From contig CAJTJZ010000003.1 of assembly GCA_910576895.1 (NCBI GenBank), forward strand, positions 59,999 through 123,998: 64,000 nucleotides of DNA, written 5' to 3'. The notes beneath the pieces are model-generated. The model made no database searches. It was not told where the DNA came from and saw only the letters and a list, made by a program, of their open reading frames with translations. A program made the translations under genes and the position numbers. Source of the stretch: an uncultured Lachnospiraceae bacterium. Its GTDB lineage: Bacteria; Bacillota; Clostridia; Lachnospirales; Lachnospiraceae. This document shows, in pieces, positions 8,635-17,908 of the stretch (position 1 is the first letter of the stretch; each line of letters opens with the position of its first letter).

Positions 8635-8665
8635 CATGTTTTTTAACAAAAAAGTAAAAAACATG
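8635..8665 (+). promoter_or_regulatory. Hairpin in the leader of the aldolase gene
   Basis: CATGTTTTTTA and TAAAAAACATG form a perfect 11-bp stem with a 9-nt loop, placed between a TATAAT (8614-8619) and the ribosome binding site GGAGG of the aldolase gene. It could stabilise the 5' end of the transcript or act as a weak terminator of the gene upstream. Confidence 0.5.
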
Positions 8666-8697
8666 AAATAAAAGATACAAAAATTGGAGGATAAAAA

Positions 8698-9672
8698 ATG
8701 AAAACAAAAGGGGAACTTCTTTCTTACAGAATGGATATAAAAGTAGTAGATGCAACAATTCGTGATGGTGGTCTTGTCAATAATTTTTATTTTGAAGATC
8801 AATTTGTTAAAGATCTTTATTTGGCAAATTTAAAAGCTGGTATTGATTATATGGAATTTGGATATAAAGCATCGAAAGAATTATTTGATGTAAATAAATT
8901 TGGAAAATGGAAGTTTTGTAATGATGAAGATATCCGTGCTATTGTAGGAGATAATGAAACAGATTTAAAGCTGGCAGTGATGGCAGATGTTGGACGATGT
9001 GATTATAAACAAGATATTCGTGATAAAAGCGAAAGTCCGATTGATTTAATTCGAGTAGCAACGTATATTAATACAATGCCGGCAGCAATTCAAATGGTAG
9101 AAGATGCAAAGAAAAAAGGATATGAAGCGACTTGTAATATTATGGCGATTTCAAAAAATACAGAATCAGATATTGATACTGCATTAGAAATGCTTGGAAA
9201 AAGTAATGTAGATGGAATTTATATTGTAGATAGTTATGGTTCGCTTTATCCAGAACAAATTCGTAAGCTTACTGATAAATACTTAAATGTAGCAGAAAAA
9301 TATAATAAATTTGTTGGGATTCATGCTCATAACAATCAACAACTTGCTTTTGCAAATACAATTGAAGCGGGTTCTTTTGGTGTCAGTTATTTGGATGCAA
9401 CAATGAGTGGTATGGGACGTGGAGCTGGAAATTGTGCTATGGAACTTTTGCTTGGTTTTTTGAAAAATCCAAAGTATAATTTATATCCTGTTCTGAAGTT
9501 TATTGAAAAGCATATGCTAAAATTAAGGGAAGAAGGAGCTGTATGGGGATATGATATTCCATATCTTTTAACTGGATACTTAAATCGTCATCCATCCTCT
9601 GCAATTGATTATATTAAACAGAAACAAACAGATTATGCTGATTTCTATACGATACTTTTAGATAGAGATTAA
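8698..9672 (+). CDS. HMG-CoA lyase/DmpG-like aldolase (DRE-TIM metallolyase)
   Basis: The 324-residue protein has the DRE-TIM barrel signature DATIRDGG (about 18-25), the metal-binding GIHAHNNQQLAFANT (about 209-223) and the glycine-rich MSGMGRGAGN (about 239-248). The family cleaves or condenses 2-oxo or acyl-CoA substrates with a divalent metal; relatives include 4-hydroxy-2-oxovalerate aldolase, HMG-CoA lyase and isopropylmalate synthase. The DmpG communication domain is missing and no acetaldehyde dehydrogenase is adjacent. It belongs to the loosely defined aldolase catalytic-domain proteins sometimes found near surface-sugar genes. The substrate is unknown. It stands alone between hairpins, with GGAGG before the ATG. 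Confidence 0.85.
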   Translation: MKTKGELLSYRMDIKVVDATIRDGGLVNNFYFEDQFVKDLYLANLKAGIDYMEFGYKASKELFDVNKFGKWKFCNDEDIRAIVGDNETDLKLAVMADVGRCDYKQDIRDKSESPIDLIRVATYINTMPAAIQMVEDAKKKGYEATCNIMAISKNTESDIDTALEMLGKSNVDGIYIVDSYGSLYPEQIRKLTDKYLNVAEKYNKFVGIHAHNNQQLAFANTIEAGSFGVSYLDATMSGMGRGAGNCAMELLLGFLKNPKYNLYPVLKFIEKHMLKLREEGAVWGYDIPYLLTGYLNRHPSSAIDYIKQKQTDYADFYTILLDRD

Positions 9673-9689
9673 TTTTAAAGATAGATTTT

Positions 9690-9796
9690 TTCAGCCAATA
9701 TCAGTAAAAGTTTAATGATATCTTAATATTTTATTATGCTCATTTTTAGCGAATTTGATAAAATATTAGAAAAACTTTTACATGATATTGGCTGAA
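9690..9796. repeat. Long interrupted inverted repeat (107 bp)
   Basis: Outer arms TTCAGCCAATATCA and TGATATTGGCTGAA are perfect inverses. The next segments GTAAAAGTTT / AAACTTTTAC and TAATATTTTAT / ATAAAATATTA also pair, leaving a loop of about 23 nt. The whole unit folds into one long hairpin just after the aldolase stop codon. The clean terminal repeats suggest a miniature inverted-repeat element; a large terminator hairpin is the alternative. No T tract follows. Confidence 0.7.
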
Positions 9797-10016
9797 TTTG
9801 GTTATGATAAGTTACAGTTTTGATAATGCCATTGGAAAATTGTCCTTGGAAACAGTTTACAGCCTGTAGTAGTGAGTAGTTTTGAAAAAAATATTGTCAT
9901 TTTAACAAATATACATTATAATATGAGAGATATAATGTAAAGATAGATGGAAACCGTTCGAAAGAACGATAATTTTTAATATATTTGTAGGATGGATGGG
10001 GAAAAGGAATGGTAAA

Positions 10017-11432
10017 ATGAAGACAAGAAATAAGGTACTGATTGTATTCGTAGTGATTACGATAGCGGCAATGCTTTCTGTTGCAGGTTATCTCTTTTAT
10101 CAATATCGGCAATTTGAACAAAAGTTATTTTTAGATCATTCTACTTTAAATGGACTAGATGTTTCTTGTATGTCTGTAGATGGTGCTTATGATGTAGTTT
10201 ATGCTGATAGCAAAAATAAAAAAATTACTTTAACAGCACAGAATCAAAACTTGCTTGATTTGGAGCTGTCAAATTTCTGTGAGATTACTTTTGACAAAGA
10301 AGCAATTCAAAAAGGAATGGATGAAATTACATTTAAAGATTTTCTTCAAGGGAAAAGCCGTAATTATCAAACAGATTGTAATGTAGAAATGAACAAAGAA
10401 AAAGCATCCATTTATTTAAAAGAAAAACTTTCTACTATACAGCAAAAGAAGCCAAAAGATGCAAGGATAAAAAAAACAGAAGATGGTTTTGAATTAGTCA
10501 GTGAAGTGGAAGGAACAAAAATTGCAAGAAAACGGTTATTAAATTATATCTGGACAGAGATTGAGGAGATAGCAAAAAATCAAATTACTTCCATAGATGT
10601 CACAGAGTTTTATAAAAAACCACTAGTAAAAGCAGAGGATTTAGAAGCGGATTTTGAAAAATTAGAGAAGTATTTAAATTGGAAAGTTTCTTATCAGGGA
10701 TGTAAAGTAACAATAGATAGAGAAGATTTATTTCCATATATTAAATATCAAAATAAAAAGAAAAAAATTGTTATTGATAATTCTTTTTTAAGAAATAAGA
10801 CAAGTGAATTAGCACAGGCATTAAATACTGTTGGCAGTACAAGAAAGTTTAAAGTAACTTCTTATAAAAAGGAAACAAAAAAAGCACATTCTGGCGAAGA
10901 GATTCTTGTTTCTGGTGGTACTTATGGACAAATTGTAAATACAGAGGAAGAATATAATGTATTATCAGAACTACTAAAAGAATGTAAAAGTAAAAAGAAG
11001 AAAGAACCAGCTTGGCAAAGAGAAACGCAAAGTAGCAAAAAAGATGATGATATTGGAGATACTTATATTGAAATTAGCATAGATCGACAGCATTTATGGT
11101 ATTATGTAGAAGGAAAACTGGAAATGGAAACTGATATTGTAACAGGTATGAAAGGAACACATGATACACCAACGGGAACTTATTATATTACAGAAAGAAT
11201 TAATGGAAAATATTTGATAGGAGATACTTATAAGACATGGGTAGATAAATGGATGCGTTTAACAAATATGGGAGTTGGATTGCATGATGCATCATGGAAA
11301 AGCAGATTTGGCGGAAGTATTTATACTTATAGTGGTTCTCATGGCTGTATTAATCTGCCATCTTCCTTTGCCTACGAATTATTTGATCGTGTTTATGTAG
11401 GTCTTCCTGTAATTATTTATGATTTAGGCTAA
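10017..11432 (+). CDS. L,D-transpeptidase (YkuD) with N-terminal anchor and PG_binding_4 domain
   Basis: A single membrane anchor (about 5-28) is followed by an extracytoplasmic putative peptidoglycan-binding domain (PG_binding_4, about 40-300) and a C-terminal YkuD catalytic domain (about 340-470). The catalytic motif is complete: H in GLHDASW and SHGCINLP with the active cysteine. The enzyme makes 3-3 crosslinks or other LD-bonds in peptidoglycan outside the membrane, giving beta-lactam-tolerant crosslinking. I prefer the ATG at 10017, with AAAGGAA upstream, to the in-frame ATG at 9996; both are possible. It stands alone, with no obvious partner. Confidence 0.92.
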   Translation: MKTRNKVLIVFVVITIAAMLSVAGYLFYQYRQFEQKLFLDHSTLNGLDVSCMSVDGAYDVVYADSKNKKITLTAQNQNLLDLELSNFCEITFDKEAIQKGMDEITFKDFLQGKSRNYQTDCNVEMNKEKASIYLKEKLSTIQQKKPKDARIKKTEDGFELVSEVEGTKIARKRLLNYIWTEIEEIAKNQITSIDVTEFYKKPLVKAEDLEADFEKLEKYLNWKVSYQGCKVTIDREDLFPYIKYQNKKKKIVIDNSFLRNKTSELAQALNTVGSTRKFKVTSYKKETKKAHSGEEILVSGGTYGQIVNTEEEYNVLSELLKECKSKKKKEPAWQRETQSSKKDDDIGDTYIEISIDRQHLWYYVEGKLEMETDIVTGMKGTHDTPTGTYYITERINGKYLIGDTYKTWVDKWMRLTNMGVGLHDASWKSRFGGSIYTYSGSHGCINLPSSFAYELFDRVYVGLPVIIYDLG

Positions 11433-11499
11433 AGAAGTAGAGAAATAAACGAAAAATGATAGAAAAGTAAATTACAAATTGAAAGGAGAACATATTGTA

Positions 11500-13800
11500 A
11501 TGGCAGGGTATCAGTTGAAGATTACATTAGAGTATACAAAACCGCCTGTATGGAGGAGGGTAATTGTTCCAGATAGAATTACATTTGGAGATTTGCATGA
11601 TATTATACAAGTGCTTTTTGGCTGGGAAGATATGCATTTACATGATTTTTCTTTTTCGGAAGATATGCAGTTGCATATTGGACCGATAGAAGAAGATTAT
11701 TATAGTAATGATTTAGATGAGGATAGTATTTGTATAGATGAATATATAAAAAATCATAAGTGGATTCGTTATACGTATGATTTTGGAGATGATTGGCGGC
11801 ATAAAATTGTTTTTGAACAAGAACATTCTGATTATGAGAAGCGATATCCGCAAGTAATAAAGTATAAAGGGGATAATTTCCTTGAAGATAGTGGTGGTAT
11901 TTTCTTTACAGATGAGGAGGAAACGGTAAGAGATGTTTTTGATATGCAGGAAATTAATCATTGGATGGAAAAAAATCTTATAATGAAAAAAGTAAGAAAG
12001 ACAAAGAAAAGAAAAGGATTGTCTGATTCACTAACAAATTATAATAAATTTACTGATATTTTAGAGACATCAAATTCTCCTGTAACAAGTCTAAGAACTC
12101 AAAATAGCTCTTATGGAAGAAACTCAGAAGATTTTATAGATGCAATGAAGGAAATTATGGCACAGAGGAATTTAGAACTTGATGAAAATACATTAGAACT
12201 TTGGAATGAAACAATGAATGAATTTCAGACACTTATTAATACCATGTCTTATATGAATATGGGAAGAAAATCATTGATGGAAAAAAAGTTAGAGCAATTA
12301 GGTTGGTATTTTCATGAGGAGGGAGAACTTTCTTCAATTAGTATAAAAAGCAATATTAAAAAAGCAGCTTCAAAAAGAAATCATAAAGAGATATTGCTTG
12401 ATTTACAAAAAGATGAATTACAAGGGATGGCAACGGCTCTTAGAATTTATTTTGCAAAGTCATGGAATAAAGAAAAGTTATCAACAGAAATTGCAGCACA
12501 ACTGGAAGGTCATCCAGAGTATTTATATTATTTGTTAAATAAAAAAGAATTTCCGGAATTTCTAAAATTTGCGAAAGCATCGGAAGGAGCTTATTGTGGG
12601 AAACTTCCAGCTTATGTATTGCGTACTATGCTTTGGTGGGGGTATATTGATGTTGATTTTTGGACGGGAGCAGAAACAACAATAACGATGTCAATACCAA
12701 AAGAAATAGAGGATATAGTAAAAAAGTTAGAAGCGACAGATTGGAGAAAAGAATGTAGCAATATTGAAAAAACAGCAGGAGAAATGGTAAGATTATTATT
12801 ATATTATGGCTGTATAGAATTGGAAAAATTTTATGAATTATGTACAAAGGTATTGCGTCCTATGGAACAAGAAGAATTTTATCATTATATTTACTTTACT
12901 ATAGATGGGCGTGAACATATTTTTGTGATAGAAGAAGAACAAGAAAAATATCTTTGTTTAGGAGATCTTGATATAGAAAGTATTTTTGACTGTCGAAAGA
13001 AAAATTTACGAAAAGAGATAGAATATTGTAATTTAACACTTTTAGATGTGGAACGCTGGAAAAAAGGATTAGGTATTGTATATCCAGAATGGAAGGAACT
13101 TGGACAATTTCTTGGTACAGAATATGGAATAACGGAAGAAAGTATTGATGAGTGGATAGAATTTGAACTATATCCAGCCGTAGTAGAAGGAAGTAATTTA
13201 GAAGAATTAATAGCGATAACAGAAGAACAAATAGAAATAGAAGGAATAGAACAACAGCTTCGAATATGGAAAATTCTGCAAGATATTTTCCTTTCTACAA
13301 GAATTGCTGGCCTGAAAGGATATACAAGAGAACAATTAGCAGAGCTTGAGAAAGTCAATCCATTTGCAATTACGGCAACGAAAGAAAATCGTAAAAAGAA
13401 GAAAGTGGAAAAAACAGATAATTTCTATGAAACACCATTGGAGTATCAAAAACAGATAAGTGAAATTATAAAAGAAGCAAAGGATAATTTATCCCTTGCA
13501 GCACAGAAATTAGAAAAGTTATTAGAAAAGTATGATAAGGATCATTATCAATCAAGATTTTTACTTGCTAAAATTTATCGTGAAGATGAACAATGGGAAA
13601 ATGCTAAAAAAGTAATGAAACTTTTAGCAGAAGATACCGAAGATGAGGAATTAAAAAATATTTTAACGATATGGGAACAAGAAGAAAAAATGATAGGCAG
13701 CAGTAAAAGGAGTGTTAAAAAAAAGAGTGATCATGATTTTAAATTGGAAAATACAATAGAATATTCTTCAAAAGGAAGGAAAAATAAGAAAAAAGAATAA
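11500..13800 (+). CDS. Plasmid pRiA4b ORF-3-like protein with long C-terminal extension
   Basis: Residues 1-160 match the pRiA4b ORF-3-like fold: YQLKITLEYTKPPVWRRVIV at the start, ITFGDLHDIIQVLFGWEDMH, and the YTYDFGDDWRHKI block. The remaining 600 residues are helical and charged, with a TPR-like region near 670-720 and a basic tail ending in K/R-rich sequence. The domain is found on plasmids and next to transposons and is of unknown biochemical role; long fusions occur in Lachnospiraceae. The start at the ATG with AAAGGAG 11 nt upstream is preferred to the TTG at 11479. No operon partner is evident. Confidence 0.85.
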   Translation: MAGYQLKITLEYTKPPVWRRVIVPDRITFGDLHDIIQVLFGWEDMHLHDFSFSEDMQLHIGPIEEDYYSNDLDEDSICIDEYIKNHKWIRYTYDFGDDWRHKIVFEQEHSDYEKRYPQVIKYKGDNFLEDSGGIFFTDEEETVRDVFDMQEINHWMEKNLIMKKVRKTKKRKGLSDSLTNYNKFTDILETSNSPVTSLRTQNSSYGRNSEDFIDAMKEIMAQRNLELDENTLELWNETMNEFQTLINTMSYMNMGRKSLMEKKLEQLGWYFHEEGELSSISIKSNIKKAASKRNHKEILLDLQKDELQGMATALRIYFAKSWNKEKLSTEIAAQLEGHPEYLYYLLNKKEFPEFLKFAKASEGAYCGKLPAYVLRTMLWWGYIDVDFWTGAETTITMSIPKEIEDIVKKLEATDWRKECSNIEKTAGEMVRLLLYYGCIELEKFYELCTKVLRPMEQEEFYHYIYFTIDGREHIFVIEEEQEKYLCLGDLDIESIFDCRKKNLRKEIEYCNLTLLDVERWKKGLGIVYPEWKELGQFLGTEYGITEESIDEWIEFELYPAVVEGSNLEELIAITEEQIEIEGIEQQLRIWKILQDIFLSTRIAGLKGYTREQLAELEKVNPFAITATKENRKKKKVEKTDNFYETPLEYQKQISEIIKEAKDNLSLAAQKLEKLLEKYDKDHYQSRFLLAKIYREDEQWENAKKVMKLLAEDTEDEELKNILTIWEQEEKMIGSSKRSVKKKSDHDFKLENTIEYSSKGRKNKKKE

Positions 13801-13909
13801 TCTATATAAAAAATAGATACAAATAGAAGGAAATTCTAACATAGAAAAGAATAAACAGGAAAAAGTGATCATACAATGTAGCAAAAGAGGTTATGGGAGA
13901 AGAAAAACG

Positions 13910-14224
13910 GTGAAAGGCTACATTGAGGAGCGAGCTATGGAAATCGCTGTTTATATTATTGAGCATAATGCGACAGTTCGTCAGACAGCAAAAAAATTTG
14001 GTGTCAGTAAGTCAACAGTACATAAAGATCTTGTTGACAGGCTTCCAATGGTAAATCCGGGGCTTGCAAGTGAAGCAAGAAAGATTCTGGATATAAATAA
14101 ATCGGAACGCCATATCCGGGGAGGACTTGCTACCAGAGAAAAATATCTACGAGAACATAAACGCAATTCCGAACAAGAAAAAGAAGCTACTGCCTGCCCT
14201 ACATGGTATCGAAAGGTAATTTAA
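13910..14224 (+). CDS. spoIIID: Stage III sporulation protein D
   Basis: The first 85 residues align with SpoIIID throughout: KGYIEERAMEIAVYIIE, the helix-turn-helix TVRQTAKKFGVSKSTVHKDL, LPMVNPGLASEARKIL and RHIRGGLATREKY. SpoIIID is a mother-cell DNA-binding regulator that works with sigma-E and sets up sigma-K expression. The product is 104 residues against about 85-93 in the family, with a short extra tail after REHKRN. I chose the GTG because it gives the family N-terminus; GGGAG lies upstream. A strong terminator follows. This is direct evidence that the organism forms or once formed endospores. Confidence 0.95.
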   Translation: MKGYIEERAMEIAVYIIEHNATVRQTAKKFGVSKSTVHKDLVDRLPMVNPGLASEARKILDINKSERHIRGGLATREKYLREHKRNSEQEKEATACPTWYRKVI

Positions 14225-14322
14225 TGAACAAATGTACTATCTGTATAAAGAAGTGAATATCAAAAATACGGTAAGAGAAATAGAGATAAGATATTTTTAG
14301 TTATAGTGGAGTATTTTTGGTT

Positions 14323-14368
14323 AAGGTGGTATCGTTCTAATCGTAGGGGCTATACCACCTTTTTTTAT
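14323..14368 (+). terminator. Intrinsic terminator after spoIIID
   Basis: AAGGTGGTAT and ATACCACCTT form a 10-bp stem with a 19-nt loop, followed by a run of T residues. Confidence 0.85.
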
Positions 14369-14450
14369 TTTTATACTTATATTTTTATCTATTTGATACG
14401 AAAAGATACGGAAAAACTTATTGATAAAAAATGCAAATGGAGGAATAATC

Positions 14451-15143
14451 ATGAATAGGATATTATTGATAGATGATGATAAAGAACTTTGTGCATTAAT
14501 TAAAAGAAATATTTTAAAGGAGAATATAGAAACTGACTGCTGTTATTTGGGAAAAGATGGTTTTATAAAATTAAAAGAAAATAAATATCAGCTTGTTATA
14601 TTGGATGTTATGATGCCAGAACTTGATGGGTTTGAGATTTTAGAAAAAATTAGGGAACAAAGTAAGTTACCTATTCTTATGTTCACATCAAAAAATGATA
14701 GTGTATCTAAAGTACGTGGGTTACGAGCAGGAGCAGATGATTATTTAACAAAACCCTTTGAAATGGACGAATTAATAGCTCGTATCCTCTCTTTGATACG
14801 CCGATATACTTATTTTAATCAAGAAGAAGGAATATTGGGAGAAATTGAATTTGATGGTCTTAAAATTGATATAGACAGTCGTTTGGTGATATCTGTAAAT
14901 GGAATATTTGAATTGCCAAAAAAAGAATTTGATTTACTTTTATTTTTTGTTAAACATCAAGGAAAGATTTTAACGAAGCAACAAATATATGAAGCCGTAT
15001 GGAAAGAGCCATATGTATATGATGATAGTAATATAATGGCAATGATTAGTCGTATACGAAAAAAGATAGAAATAAATTCCAGTAAACCAAAATATATTCA
15101 AACAATTAAGGGAATTGGTTATAGATTTAACAAGGAGGTTTAG
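14451..15143 (+). CDS. OmpR/PhoB-type response regulator
   Basis: The 230-residue protein has a receiver domain with the acidic pocket D8-D9-D10, the phosphoacceptor D52 (VILDVMMPE) and the conserved lysine in YLTKPF, plus a C-terminal winged helix ending in IQTIKGIGYRFN. ATG 14451 is chosen over the upstream TTG because it follows GGAGGA and gives the standard N-terminus. The kinase gene begins 4 bp after its stop codon. With the ABC transporter downstream this is the layout of peptide-antibiotic sensing and resistance modules (BceRS/CprRK/NsrRK type). Four direct repeats before the transporter genes are the likely target. Confidence 0.93.
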   Translation: MNRILLIDDDKELCALIKRNILKENIETDCCYLGKDGFIKLKENKYQLVILDVMMPELDGFEILEKIREQSKLPILMFTSKNDSVSKVRGLRAGADDYLTKPFEMDELIARILSLIRRYTYFNQEEGILGEIEFDGLKIDIDSRLVISVNGIFELPKKEFDLLLFFVKHQGKILTKQQIYEAVWKEPYVYDDSNIMAMISRIRKKIEINSSKPKYIQTIKGIGYRFNKEV

Positions 15144-15147
15144 CAAT

Positions 15148-16065
15148 ATGGAAATATTTTGTTTTCTTGTTTTGGAAATTTCATTATTATTGATTATCTA
15201 TTCAATTGCTACTGTTTGTAGGGTTAAAAGACAGATATCCGAAGTGCTTGATGCACTTAATGATATAAAAAATGGTAATGGAAACAGACGTATTTTAGCA
15301 AGAACAAATGAAATGATTGCTCCTCTTATTTATGAAATAAATAGTATTGTTATATCTTATGAAAATAAACTTTCTATGTTCCATCGAGTAGAAGAAGCAA
15401 ATAGACGGTTTATGACAAGTTTATCTCATGATGTGAAAACGCCTCTTACTACTCTTATCGGTTATTTAGACGCAGCATATAAAGGAACTGTTACAGGCAG
15501 AGAATATGATAATTATATTGAAATTGCTCACCGAAAGTCACATGAACTTAAAAATTATATTGATATGCTTTTTGACTGGTTTAAATTAAATTCAAATGAA
15601 TTTATTATAAAAATAGATACAATGGAAGTAGCAGAATTAACAAGGAATGTGTTAATTGATTGGATACCAATATTTGAAAATAAACAGATGGAATATCATG
15701 TTTCAATACCTGAACAGCCTTTCTTAGTAAGACTTGATCCAGATGGATATACACGAATATTAAACAATTTAATACAAAATGTTATTGTACATAGTTACGC
15801 TAATAAAATAAAAATTTCTTTATGCAGATTTGAAAATGATATAAAAATACAAATATCTGATAATGGTATCGGTATGAAATCAGAAGATTTAAAACATATT
15901 TTTGAAAGATTATATAAATGTGATAAAGGATATTCAAAGAAGGGAAGTGGTCTTGGACTATTTATTGCATACCAACTTACGGAAAAAATGAACGGAAAAA
16001 TAGTTGTAGAAAGTGAAGTAACAAAAGGTACAGTATTTACTCTACTTTTTCCACTTGCAATATAA
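15148..16065 (+). CDS. Sensor histidine kinase, single membrane segment
   Basis: The 305-residue kinase has one N-terminal membrane helix (about 4-25), a HAMP-like linker, the phosphoacceptor H94 in SLSHDVKTPLTTLIGY, and HATPase boxes N (NNLIQNVI), G1 (ISDNGIGM) and G2 (GSGLGLFIA). No extracellular sensor loop is visible, so it probably senses within the membrane or through the neighbouring transporter, as in small kinases that regulate lantibiotic or bacitracin exporters. AAGGAGG precedes the ATG 15148. It is co-transcribed with the response regulator. Confidence 0.92.
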   Translation: MEIFCFLVLEISLLLIIYSIATVCRVKRQISEVLDALNDIKNGNGNRRILARTNEMIAPLIYEINSIVISYENKLSMFHRVEEANRRFMTSLSHDVKTPLTTLIGYLDAAYKGTVTGREYDNYIEIAHRKSHELKNYIDMLFDWFKLNSNEFIIKIDTMEVAELTRNVLIDWIPIFENKQMEYHVSIPEQPFLVRLDPDGYTRILNNLIQNVIVHSYANKIKISLCRFENDIKIQISDNGIGMKSEDLKHIFERLYKCDKGYSKKGSGLGLFIAYQLTEKMNGKIVVESEVTKGTVFTLLFPLAI

Positions 16066-16101
16066 TAGAAAATATTCTTTATCAATTATTATAAGAGTAT
16101 T

Positions 16102-16135
16102 GACCTTGCTATAGGTAGCAGGGTTTTTCTTGTTT
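16102..16135 (+). terminator. Intrinsic terminator after the kinase gene
   Basis: CCTTGCTA and TAGGTAGCAGGG pair across a very short loop, with TTTTTCTT following. This separates the two-component operon from the transporter operon. Confidence 0.7.
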
Positions 16136-16143
16136 GCTTAAAA

Positions 16144-16197
16144 TGCAAGGTTAATGCAAGGTTTTGGTAAGGTTAATGTAAGATTAGTATGGTAAAA
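16144..16197 (+). promoter_or_regulatory. Four 11-nt direct repeats before a -10 box
   Basis: TGCAAGGTTAA (16144), TGCAAGGTTTT (16155), GGTAAGGTTAA (16166) and TGTAAGATTAG (16177) follow each other without a gap. A TAAAAT (-10, 16192-16197) follows, and no good -35 is present. An 11-bp period places sites on one DNA face and is typical of OmpR/PhoB-family activator binding; the regulator encoded at 14451 is the obvious candidate. Confidence 0.75.
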
Positions 16198-16225
16198 TAG
16201 CAAATAGGAAAGGAGTCTTTTTAAT

Positions 16226-17149
16226 ATGAGTAATTATATTATTGAAACAAGGAATCTTACAAAAACGTATCTTGCTGGAAAAAGTGTTGCTGATTTAAGT
16301 ATCCATGTTCAGAAAGGGCGAATATATGGACTGCTTGGAAGAAATGGTGCAGGAAAAACTACTACTATGAAAATGCTGCTTGGATTAATACAACCAACAA
16401 CAGGAGAAATATTCATTTGGAAAAAAAACTTGCGAGGTAACGAAAAGAAGATTCTCCCTCGTATTGGAAGTTTGATTGAAGCCCCCGGTTTTTATCCAAA
16501 TCTAACCGCAACAGAAAATTTGAATATTTTTGCAGCTTTACGTGGAGTTCCAAATCCTTATGCAGTAAAAGATGCATTAAATTTAGTGCATTTACCTTAT
16601 AAGGATAAAAAATTATTTTCAGAATATTCGCTTGGCATGAAACAGCGTTTAGCTATTGCTCTTGCAATTATGCATGATCCTGAACTATTGATATTAGATG
16701 AACCAATGAATGGACTTGATCCTATTGGAATTGCAGAGATTCGTTTATTTTTACGACAATTATGTGAAGAAAAGGGGAAAACAATTCTTATTTCCAGTCA
16801 TATATTATCTGAGATTTCATTGCTTGCTGATGATATTGGTATTCTTGATAAAGGTGTACTATTGGAAGAAGAAAGTCTTGCCAAACTAGAACAAAAAAGT
16901 AGTAAATATATTCATTTTACTATATCTGATACAGCACAGGCGGCTAGAATTTTAGAACAATCTTTTTATGAAAAACAGTTTTTGATACAAGATGACCACA
17001 ATATTCGATTGTATAATCTTGCTTTATCAGTGACAAAAATAGTTAGTGTTTTTATTGAAAACGGCTTGGAAGTTTCGGAAGTATATACTTGTGAGGATAA
17101 TCTTGAAGAATATTTCAAACGAATAATTGGAGGGAAAGAAATTGTTTAG
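16226..17149 (+). CDS. ABC transporter ATP-binding protein (BcrA/lantibiotic-immunity type)
   Basis: The 307-residue ATPase has Walker A GRNGAGKTT (about 38-46), signature YSLGMKQRLAIALAI (about 133-147), Walker B LLILDEP (about 153-159) and the switch histidine in ISSHIL. The long C-terminal part after about 220 is characteristic of the BcrA/NatA group exporting or removing peptide antibiotics. It is the first gene of a two-gene operon, overlaps the permease, and lies behind putative response-regulator sites. Ribosome binding site AAAGGAG. Confidence 0.94.
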   Translation: MSNYIIETRNLTKTYLAGKSVADLSIHVQKGRIYGLLGRNGAGKTTTMKMLLGLIQPTTGEIFIWKKNLRGNEKKILPRIGSLIEAPGFYPNLTATENLNIFAALRGVPNPYAVKDALNLVHLPYKDKKLFSEYSLGMKQRLAIALAIMHDPELLILDEPMNGLDPIGIAEIRLFLRQLCEEKGKTILISSHILSEISLLADDIGILDKGVLLEEESLAKLEQKSSKYIHFTISDTAQAARILEQSFYEKQFLIQDDHNIRLYNLALSVTKIVSVFIENGLEVSEVYTCEDNLEEYFKRIIGGKEIV

Positions 17150-17891
17150 ATTGTTACAATGTGAATATATAAAATTAAAACGTTCAAAGTTTCTTTTTAT
17201 TGGGATATTAGGTACACTCATTGTTCCTTTCTTTGTTTATATGAAAGCTATTACAGATTATTTATCAAATCCCAATAATAGTATCAGTGTATTTTCACTT
17301 TATGATAATGCTCTTATGTTTCTAATGCTTTTATTTGCACCAATCGTATTAACGATTTTAGGTGCATGGATAATTAGCCGAGAATATATAGATGGGACAT
17401 TAAAAAATATATTTGTTATTCCAATTTCACAAATAACATTTCTTTGTGGGAAATTGTTTTTCTTTGCAATATTGACTTTTATGTTTATGTTCCTTTCATG
17501 GTTAGAAATTGCTTTGTTGGCTTTATTGTGTAATTGTTTTATTCCGATAGCACAACTTACAATTCCTTCTTTTTTGTTTTTCTTTGTAAAAATGTTTTTT
17601 GGTGGGATATTATTATGGGCTACACAGATACCTTTTCTATATCTTACAATCAGGACAAAAGGATTTATTGCACCCATCATCGCTATTGCTACAACTAGTT
17701 TAATTAATGTTATTTTGTCAAATTCGAGAGTAGCAAGAGTTTATCCATGGTCGGCATCTTATCTTCTTATAACAGGACATTTATCAGAACAAGGCTATCA
17801 AAAAGAAATTTCGATAGTTATTATTTTGGTTATTTGCCTGTTGGGAATTGTTGCAAGCTTATATAGATTTAAGAAAGAAGAAATTAAATAA
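17142..17891 (+). CDS. ABC transporter permease (lantibiotic/bacitracin-type)
   Basis: About 250 residues with six predicted membrane helices, typical of ABC-2 permeases paired with BcrA-type ATPases. The N-terminal sequence LLQCEYIKLKRSKFLF and the later ISREYIDGTLKN are standard for this group. I place the start at TTG 17142, 7 nt after GGAGGG, which overlaps the ATPase gene by 8 bp; the TTG at 17127 is the alternative. Function is inferred: membrane part of a peptide-antibiotic exporter or detoxification pump. Only one permease gene is present. Confidence 0.88.
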   Translation: MFRLLQCEYIKLKRSKFLFIGILGTLIVPFFVYMKAITDYLSNPNNSISVFSLYDNALMFLMLLFAPIVLTILGAWIISREYIDGTLKNIFVIPISQITFLCGKLFFFAILTFMFMFLSWLEIALLALLCNCFIPIAQLTIPSFLFFFVKMFFGGILLWATQIPFLYLTIRTKGFIAPIIAIATTSLINVILSNSRVARVYPWSASYLLITGHLSEQGYQKEISIVIILVICLLGIVASLYRFKKEEIK

Positions 17892-17908
17892 ACGATTTTG
17901 TAAAATAA

